Source of the DNA: Sphingomonas palmae
GTDB taxonomy: Bacteria > Pseudomonadota > Alphaproteobacteria > Sphingomonadales > Sphingomonadaceae
Direction of reading: 5' to 3'
NCBI RefSeq assembly: GCF_900109565.1
Contig: NZ_FNZZ01000003.1
Coordinates: forward strand, 372,001-436,000
DNA length: 64,000 bases
The notes under the pieces were generated by a model that saw only the letters and a program-made list of their open reading frames with translations, made no database searches and was not told the DNA's origin. Below are positions 59,080-64,000 of the stretch, in pieces. How positions within the stretch are numbered: position 1 is the first letter of the stretch; each line of letters starts with the position of its first letter. The translations under genes and the position numbers were made by a program.

Positions 59080-60666
59080 TTAATCGCTGTCGATCGTAAT
59101 GATCTTGACCTCGTACGCACCCGACAAAGGGTCGTGTTGCAGCGTCGAGCGTAGCTGGCGCGTCAGTCCCTCGATCACGCGCCCGAAGCGGTTTTTCAGG
59201 CCATCGCGCAGGCAATCGCTGTCGATCAGCGCACGCGAGGAGATGCGCAACATGGCGCGATCGGGTTCCGGACCGGCACGCAGCGTGATGCGGAATTGCG
59301 GCGAGGCATCACACGTCATCGCGAGTTCGACCAATTCGGTAATCAGGAACGCGACCGGGACCGCCACGTCCTGCGTGACGTAGAGTGGGTCGACCTCTAA
59401 CGCGATGCCGATCTGGGTATGTTCGGGCGCGGTTGCGCGCAGGTTCGACGACAGCTCGCTGCAAACCGAGCGCATGCTGACGCCGCGGTTCTCTTCCATC
59501 TCCGCGAAGTGATAGCGGTGGACGACCGCCAGTGCGTCGACGCGCCGTTGGATCGAGCTGTACGCCTGCGACGCCTCGGGCGACTTCGCGCCGCGCGCGT
59601 GGAAGTTGATCAGGCTGGAGATGACCTGCAGGTTGTTCTTGACCCGGTGGTGCACCTCGCGCGTCAGCTTGGTCTGCCGCACCAGCCCTTCCGCCAGACC
59701 CGCCTCGTGGATGGCGACCGTGCGGCTGAGCGCGCGGAACGTGTCGCCCAGGTCGCGCAGTTCCTGGGCGGGAAGTGCGCGGTACAATGCCACATCGGGT
59801 TCGTCGCCGGGCTCGTAGGCCGCGATACTGCTGCGCAGCGAGCGTAGCGGGGCGATGAGCAGTCGGTCGACCACGAACCACGCGATCGCCGCCGCCGCCG
59901 CCCACATCAGCAGCGGCAGCGCGAGCGCGAGGATCAGCGGCGACCCGATCGGCGCGCTGCGCACCTGCATTTCGAGCACCAGATCGGCGATGCCGAGATC
60001 CTCGCGAATCGCCTCGCGCCGCTCGAAGGTCCGTTCGCGCAGCAGCGGTACGAGCGTGAGCCGGTCGTCTTCGTCGACCAGCGTGGCGCCGTAATCGGAC
60101 GAGAAGCCGCTCGGTTGTCCAATCTTCGACAGGAACTTGCGGGGGAAGAAGGCGGCGGCGCTCAGACCGCGATCGTCACCGCTGACGCGCAGCACCAGCC
60201 CGCGATCCGCGATGAAGTGCGCGGTCGTGCCCGAAGACACCGGCTCCTTGTTGGTCCGCTGCGCACCGGGAAAGGCGCGTCCGCAAATCACGCGGCCACC
60301 GCCGTCGAGAATCGCGAACTCGGCCCCCGCGACGGATTGCTGGGCGAAGACACCCTGAACGCGGGCGCAGCTCGGAGCGTTGGCGGGATCAAGCGTCAGC
60401 GCGTCGAGCGCGACCCGGAGCGCGGTCATGTCGCCGACCAGCTCGATCGAGATCGAGCGGCTGCTCTCCGCCGCGGCGACGCGCAGGTGCGAGCGCAATT
60501 CCGTATCGGCGATCTGGGTGACCCGCAAGGTCGCGAACACCGCGATCAGCGCTAGCGGAAGCAGCGCAAGGCTCAGGATCAGGAACAGTTTGGCGCCGGT
60601 CGGCCAGCGCGCAAGATAATCTTGCCGCGCGTCCCGCGTGACGCCAGCGGCAGACACGTCGGTCAT
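59080..60666 (-). CDS. phyP: PhyP-like sensor protein of the HisKA_2 family with degenerate ATPase domain
   Basis: This 528-residue membrane protein has two transmembrane helices (about residues 27-47 and 245-268) around a periplasmic sensor domain, a HAMP-like region and a HisKA_2 dimerisation domain, REVHHRVKNNLQVISSLINF (histidines 339/340). The C-terminal ATP-binding domain is eroded. The N box reads LITELVELAMTCD without the usual asparagine, and the DxGxG box is replaced by ISSRALID. Its position after nepR and beside phyR matches PhyP of Sphingomonas, a negative regulator proposed to act as PhyR phosphatase. It follows nepR by 7 bases. Confidence 0.85.
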   Translation of the reverse strand: MTDVSAAGVTRDARQDYLARWPTGAKLFLILSLALLPLALIAVFATLRVTQIADTELRSHLRVAAAESSRSISIELVGDMTALRVALDALTLDPANAPSCARVQGVFAQQSVAGAEFAILDGGGRVICGRAFPGAQRTNKEPVSSGTTAHFIADRGLVLRVSGDDRGLSAAAFFPRKFLSKIGQPSGFSSDYGATLVDEDDRLTLVPLLRERTFERREAIREDLGIADLVLEMQVRSAPIGSPLILALALPLLMWAAAAAIAWFVVDRLLIAPLRSLRSSIAAYEPGDEPDVALYRALPAQELRDLGDTFRALSRTVAIHEAGLAEGLVRQTKLTREVHHRVKNNLQVISSLINFHARGAKSPEASQAYSSIQRRVDALAVVHRYHFAEMEENRGVSMRSVCSELSSNLRATAPEHTQIGIALEVDPLYVTQDVAVPVAFLITELVELAMTCDASPQFRITLRAGPEPDRAMLRISSRALIDSDCLRDGLKNRFGRVIEGLTRQLRSTLQHDPLSGAYEVKIITIDSD

Positions 60667-60673
60667 GGCACCG

Positions 60674-60856
60674 TCAGTCGAGCTTGCCGAGGAGTGACAT
60701 CAGATCGTCGGGCACCGTCTCTTCGACGGTTTTCTGGTACACCGATCGCAGCGCCGAGCCCATGTCGCGGTTCTTCGACTGTGCCGCCGTGCTCTTCTTC
60801 GGCTTATCCGGCAGCTTCTTCTCGGACGTCAACGCATGCCCCCCAATCGCCCCCAC
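60674..60856 (-). CDS. nepR: Anti-sigma factor NepR
   Basis: NepR holds sigma EcfG inactive until phosphorylated PhyR sequesters it. The C-terminal half carries the family core MGSALRSVYQKTVEETVPDD followed by LMSLLGKLD; the N-terminus is basic and disordered. The frame opens at GTG 60856 (60 residues). A TTG at 60832, with GGGGGG upstream, is an equally good start and gives 52 residues. It is the first gene of the leftward unit with the phyP-like gene. Confidence 0.92.
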   Translation of the reverse strand: MGAIGGHALTSEKKLPDKPKKSTAAQSKNRDMGSALRSVYQKTVEETVPDDLMSLLGKLD

Positions 60857-60925
60857 GCGCCGGGAGGCTGGACGAAAGAAATAACTGTGACCCTTTGCAC
60901 GCGTGTGTTCCCGCGTTGGAGCGAT

Positions 60926-60952
60926 GAAACCAAACAGCTTCTCGATGGTTCC
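60926..60952. promoter_or_regulatory. Overlapping divergent EcfG-type promoters for nepR and phyR
   Basis: On the minus strand GGAAC (60952-60948), 16 bases, GGTT (60931-60928) points at nepR. On the plus strand GAAAC (60926-60930), 16 bases, GGTT (60947-60950) points at phyR. The two promoters therefore occupy the same 27 bases as a near-palindrome. Against the EcfG consensus GGAAC-N16/17-CGTT, the leftward one has one mismatch (in -10) and the rightward one two. Expected leaders are about 65 and 110 bases. Confidence 0.55.
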
Positions 60953-61067
60953 CGCTGCGAGTGACGAAAATCTCGAACCGGGGGCCAGCGTCCCGGGCGA
61001 TTAAGTCGCGCGATTGAAACGGGCAAGCGCCGTCCGGCGTCCTTGTCCCAGGGAGGGCTTTCTACAC

Positions 61068-61862
61068 ATGTCGTTGGGTCAACAACTCGCTCCGCATCTG
61101 CCGTTTCTGCGCCGCTACGGCCGCGCGCTCACCGGCAGCCAGATGCAGGGCGACCGCTACGTTCGCGCCACGCTGGAGGCGATCGTCGCGGCTCCCGAGG
61201 AATTTCCGCGCGACGTCGATCCGCGCCTGGGCCTGTATCGCACCTTTCAGGCGATCTGGAACTCGGCACATATCGAAGACGACGTGGACGCAGGTGGCGT
61301 CGACGATTCGGAGGCGATCGCGCGCGCGCGTCTTGCACGCATGAGCCCGCTGTCGCGCCAGGCGCTGCTGCTGACCGCGATGGAGGGGTTCACCCCGGAG
61401 GACGCGGCCTATCTGATCGACGCCGACACGCAGCGCGTCGAGGAGCTGGTCAACGAAGCGCTGGCGGAGATCGAGAAGCAGACCCGCGCGCGCGTGATGA
61501 TCATCGAGGACGAGCCAATCATCGCGATGGATATCGAGAGCATCGTGCGCGACCTTGGCCACGAGCTGACCGGTGTCGCCGTGACGCGCGACGAGGCGGT
61601 GGCGCTGGCGATGGAGGACCGCCCCGGTCTCGTGCTCGCCGACATCCAGCTGGCCGACGACAGTTCGGGGATCGATGCGGTCAAGGACATCCTGGCCGAG
61701 TTCAACGTGCCCGTGATCTTCATCACCGCCTTCCCCGAGCGTCTGCTGACGGGTGAGCGGCCCGAGCCGACGTTCCTGATCACCAAGCCGTTCCAGCGCT
61801 CGACCGTGAAGGCCGCGATCAGCCAGGCGCTGTTCTTCGACCAGAGCACCGTGCCCGCCTGA
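61068..61862 (+). CDS. phyR: General stress response regulator PhyR
   Basis: This anti-anti-sigma response regulator, when phosphorylated, releases EcfG by binding NepR. The 264-residue product has an N-terminal sigma-like domain (about residues 1-135, QQLAPHLPFLRRYGRALTGS, MSPLSRQALLLTAMEGFTPE) and a C-terminal receiver (VMIIEDEPIIAMDIESIVRD). The phosphoacceptor is Asp192 in LVLADIQLADD, and the conserved lysine is in FLITKPFQ. The sigma mimic at the N-terminus rather than a DNA-binding domain is diagnostic. GGGAGGG precedes the ATG. Confidence 0.97.
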   Translation: MSLGQQLAPHLPFLRRYGRALTGSQMQGDRYVRATLEAIVAAPEEFPRDVDPRLGLYRTFQAIWNSAHIEDDVDAGGVDDSEAIARARLARMSPLSRQALLLTAMEGFTPEDAAYLIDADTQRVEELVNEALAEIEKQTRARVMIIEDEPIIAMDIESIVRDLGHELTGVAVTRDEAVALAMEDRPGLVLADIQLADDSSGIDAVKDILAEFNVPVIFITAFPERLLTGERPEPTFLITKPFQRSTVKAAISQALFFDQSTVPA

Positions 61863-61870
61863 GCGCGCAC

Positions 61871-61895
61871 GAAACATCGTCATGGTTCGTTCGTT
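61871..61895 (+). promoter_or_regulatory. Candidate EcfG-type promoter for the small membrane peptide and ecfG
   Basis: GAAAC (61871-61875), 16 bases, CGTT (61892-61895): one mismatch from GGAAC-N16-CGTT, with the same GAAAC variant as the rightward nepR/phyR promoter. The start would be near 61903, about 30 bases before the ATG at 61935. It would let EcfG activate its own gene. Confidence 0.45.
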
Positions 61896-61934
61896 CGATA
61901 CGGACCCAAAACGGTTCAGCGGGGTTGAACGACC

Positions 61935-62072
61935 ATGACGAATGACGACGGACGCGTTCACGTGGAAACCGATCAGGCGCGCGCAGCGTCGACCCCTGGC
62001 GTCGGGCGCTATGTCCTCGGCGCCTCGCTCGTGCTGATCATCGTGATCTTCGCCGCACTCCTTCTGTTCTGA
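61935..62072 (+). CDS. Small membrane peptide between phyR and ecfG, 45 residues
   Basis: The frame begins MTNDDGRVHVETDQARAAST and ends with one C-terminal transmembrane helix (YVLGASLVLIIVIFAALLLF). It is thus a tail-anchored type single-pass peptide with about 25 cytoplasmic residues. No family is recognised. It lies 72 bases after phyR and 14 bases before ecfG, and a candidate EcfG promoter precedes it, which argues for co-expression with ecfG. The Shine-Dalgarno is weak (GGGG, 7 bases upstream). Confidence 0.6.
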   Translation: MTNDDGRVHVETDQARAASTPGVGRYVLGASLVLIIVIFAALLLF

Positions 62073-62086
62073 TTGGAGTCGACCGA

Positions 62087-62821
62087 ATGTTCGTAGGGGT
62101 GGCAAAGCCGACCGACGGTGATTATCTTGGACAGGCGAACGTGCCCGGTGGCGGGGCGAAGCCTATGCAACGGAGCGGCATGACCCAATCCCCAGTGAGC
62201 GCGCCGGGCGCCGACGGCACGGCGCCCGTCGAGCACGTCTCGCTCTCCGATCCCGAGTTCAAGGCGCAGTTGGCGCAGGTGATTCCGCACCTGCGCGCCT
62301 TTGGTCGCTCCCTGTCGGGCAACCGCGATCTCGCCGACGATCTCGTGCAGGAAACGCTGCTGAAGGCATGGGCCGCGCGCAAGCGGTTCCAGGCCGGCAC
62401 CAACATGCGCGCGTGGACGTTCATCATCCTGCGCAATCTGTTCCTGTCGCAGATGCGGCGCGCGCGCTTCAAGGGCGAGTGGGACGATCTGGTTGCCGAC
62501 CGCGTGCTCGCAGCACCCGCGAGCCAGGACAAGCACGTCGAGCTAGCGGACATGCAGCGCGCGTTGATGCACTTGCCGCAACCGCAGCGCGAGGCGCTGA
62601 TCCTCGTCGGCGCCGGTGGTTTCGCCTATGAGGAAGCGGCCGAAATTTGCAACGTGGCGGTCGGCACGATCAAGAGCCGCGTCGCGCGCGGGCGTGTGGC
62701 GCTGGAGGCGTTGCTGAGCGACGGTACGCTCAAGTCGCGTCGTGATCATGAGAGCGACAATGGCCGCTCCACGCTTGATTCGATCATGGGTGAAGTCGAC
62801 GAACTCGCGCGCGAGCGGTAG
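62087..62821 (+). CDS. ecfG: RNA polymerase sigma factor EcfG
   Basis: This ECF sigma factor of the general stress response is released by the NepR-PhyR partner switch. Region 2 is VIPHLRAFGRSLSGNRDLAD then DLVQETLLKAW, with NMRAWTFIILRNLFLSQMRR. Region 4 is MHLPQPQREALILVGAGGFA and YEEAAEICNVAVGTIKSRVA. From ATG 62087 (GGAG 10 bases upstream) the product is 244 residues. An ATG at 62180 with GGAG close by gives 214 residues, nearer the usual 180-210, so the start is uncertain. Confidence 0.95.
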   Translation: MFVGVAKPTDGDYLGQANVPGGGAKPMQRSGMTQSPVSAPGADGTAPVEHVSLSDPEFKAQLAQVIPHLRAFGRSLSGNRDLADDLVQETLLKAWAARKRFQAGTNMRAWTFIILRNLFLSQMRRARFKGEWDDLVADRVLAAPASQDKHVELADMQRALMHLPQPQREALILVGAGGFAYEEAAEICNVAVGTIKSRVARGRVALEALLSDGTLKSRRDHESDNGRSTLDSIMGEVDELARER

Positions 62822-63008
62822 GAGCACGTCAGTTTAGCGGCGGATCGTACGCAGCCAAAATCACGACCTCCCTAGATGTTCATACCACTCACGACGGCTG
62901 AGACTGCTTTGCCTGATCAGTAGCCTCTGTTCTCTGGCTAGCGTCACTTATGGTCTGTGACAGCCGTTGAGTTGACGCGCCGGTCACGCGTTGCGCTATG
63001 CGCTGCTG

Positions 63009-64000
63009 ATGCACGCCTCAGCCGACGATGCCCGCACCCGCGCGATCGATCATTCGCCCTTCCTCGCCGGATTGATTGCGCGCGCCGACGCTGACGAGGC
63101 GCTGCTGGCCGACGCGGAGGCACTGCCTGTTTCGAAGCGCTTGCGCGTGGAGCGCCGCCGCGTCGCGTTAGAGGTGGCGCTCGGCGACCTAGCCGGCCGG
63201 CTCGACCTGACGGAGGTGACGAAGCAGCTGACGCACTTCGCCGATGCCAGCCTCGATACCGCGATCCGCTCCGCGATCACCGAACGTACGCCCGGCGCCC
63301 CGCCGCTCGGCTTTGCCGCACTAGCACTCGGCAAACAGGGTAGCTTCGAGCTCAATTATTCCTCCGACATCGATCCGATCCTGATCTACGATCCCGCGAC
63401 GCTGCCGTGCCGGCCGCGCGAGGAGCCGGGCGACGCCGCCGTCCGCATCGCGCGTCGCGTGCTCGAATTGCTGCAAACGCGCGACGCTGACGGCTATGTC
63501 CTGCGCGTCGATCTGCGGTTGCGCCCGTCTCCGGAAGTCACGCCGCTCGCGGTGCCGGTCGACGCGGCGATCGCTTATTACGAGTCGCAGGCGCTGCCGT
63601 GGGAACGCGCCGCCTTTATCCGGGCGCGCGCCGCGGCCGGCGACGTGGCGCTGGGCCAGCGTTTCCTCGACACGATCCGTCCGTTCATCTGGCGCCGCAG
63701 CCTCGATTTCGGCGCGGTCGGTGAGATCCTCGACATCACCCGGCGCATCCGCGACCATCACGCGCAGGGTCAGTCATTCGGCCCCGGCTATGATCTCAAG
63801 CGGGGTAGGGGCGGCATCCGCGAGATCGAATTCTTCGCGCAGATACACCAGCTGATTCACGGCGGTCGCGATCCGGCCCTGCGCGCGCCCGCGACGCGCG
63901 ACGCGCTGGCGGCGCTGGCGGCGGCCGGACGTATTCCCGAGGCGGATGCCGCGGCGCTGGCGGAGGCTTATACGCTGCTGCGCACGATCGAGCACCGCGT
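63009..64000 (+). CDS. glnE: Glutamine synthetase adenylyltransferase/deadenylyltransferase, N-terminal part (cut by window edge)
   Basis: This bifunctional enzyme adjusts glutamine synthetase activity by adding or removing AMP in response to PII. The frame is open from ATG 63009 to the window end (330 codons). It has the nucleotidyltransferase signature ALGKQGSFELNYSSDIDPIL, VLRVDLRLRPSPEVTPLAVP, YYESQALPWERAAFIRARAA and DLKRGRGGIREIEFFAQIHQ, all from the N-terminal deadenylylating half. Full-length GlnE is about 900-950 residues. The ATG lacks a clear Shine-Dalgarno. The 187 bases between ecfG and glnE show nothing recognisable. Confidence 0.93.
   Translation, partial: MHASADDARTRAIDHSPFLAGLIARADADEALLADAEALPVSKRLRVERRRVALEVALGDLAGRLDLTEVTKQLTHFADASLDTAIRSAITERTPGAPPLGFAALALGKQGSFELNYSSDIDPILIYDPATLPCRPREEPGDAAVRIARRVLELLQTRDADGYVLRVDLRLRPSPEVTPLAVPVDAAIAYYESQALPWERAAFIRARAAAGDVALGQRFLDTIRPFIWRRSLDFGAVGEILDITRRIRDHHAQGQSFGPGYDLKRGRGGIREIEFFAQIHQLIHGGRDPALRAPATRDALAALAAAGRIPEADAAALAEAYTLLRTIEHR

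Noticed and set aside
61903..61927. GGACC-N16-GGTT as an alternative EcfG promoter before the small peptide
   Set aside because: Two mismatches and an implied start almost at the ATG; the GAAAC-N16-CGTT motif just upstream is better placed.

Overview
The window is GC-rich (roughly two thirds G+C by eye), densely coded DNA with the signature of an alphaproteobacterium of the order Sphingomonadales, probably Sphingomonas or a close relative. Three things point there: a nepR/phyR/ecfG general stress response locus with an adjacent PhyP-like sensor protein; an alphaproteobacterial dcw cluster encoding a meso-diaminopimelate-type MurE; and alphaproteobacterial gene strings (NDUFA12-DUF2155-aat, and argS-SPOR-nagZ-scpAB-tatABC). 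No phage, insertion sequence, CRISPR array or resistance island was seen.

Left part (1-19000): the information-processing block rpoB / rplL-rplJ / rplA-rplK / nusG-secE / tRNA-Trp, all on the minus strand. It is broken in two places. A plus-strand secreted proline/threonine-rich protein lies between rplL and rpoB, so rpoB has its own promoter. About 10.8 kb of envelope and nutrient genes separates rplJ from rplA: a PhoX-type phosphatase with a possible PHO box, a TonB, a FadL-type porin with an FMN hydroxyacid oxidase, and a trypsin-like autotransporter.

Middle left (19000-28900): a PAS-GGDEF-EAL cyclic-di-GMP enzyme, a fatty-acyl-AMP ligase, RecX, a double cold-shock-domain protein, the NDUFA12 complex I subunit, a DUF2155 protein whose 3' end overlaps aat on the other strand, a ParA-like ATPase, a lipoprotein and a cysteine synthase.

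Centre (29000-51600): a complete division and cell wall cluster, mraZ-rsmH-ftsL-ftsI-murE-murF-mraY-murD-ftsW-murG-murC-murB-ddl-ftsQ-ftsA-ftsZ, almost all joined by 4-nt stop/start overlaps, followed by a TPR/SPOR protein and a dNTPase. The most unusual feature of the window is here: a 132-bp palindromic repeat (exactly 44 codons, with inverted ends) inserted in frame near the 5' end of murB, so it is apparently translated as part of an essential enzyme.

Right part (51600-64000): argS, a second SPOR protein, nagZ, the condensin partners scpA-scpB, the Tat translocase tatABC, an entericidin-like lipoprotein, then the general stress response locus (phyP-like and nepR leftward; phyR, a 45-residue membrane peptide and ecfG rightward), ending in glnE, which runs off the window. 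Several GGAAC/GAAAC-N16-NNTT motifs suggest that EcfG controls nepR, phyR, the small peptide/ecfG unit and the entericidin. All assignments come from reading translated sequence and motifs; no database search was run.
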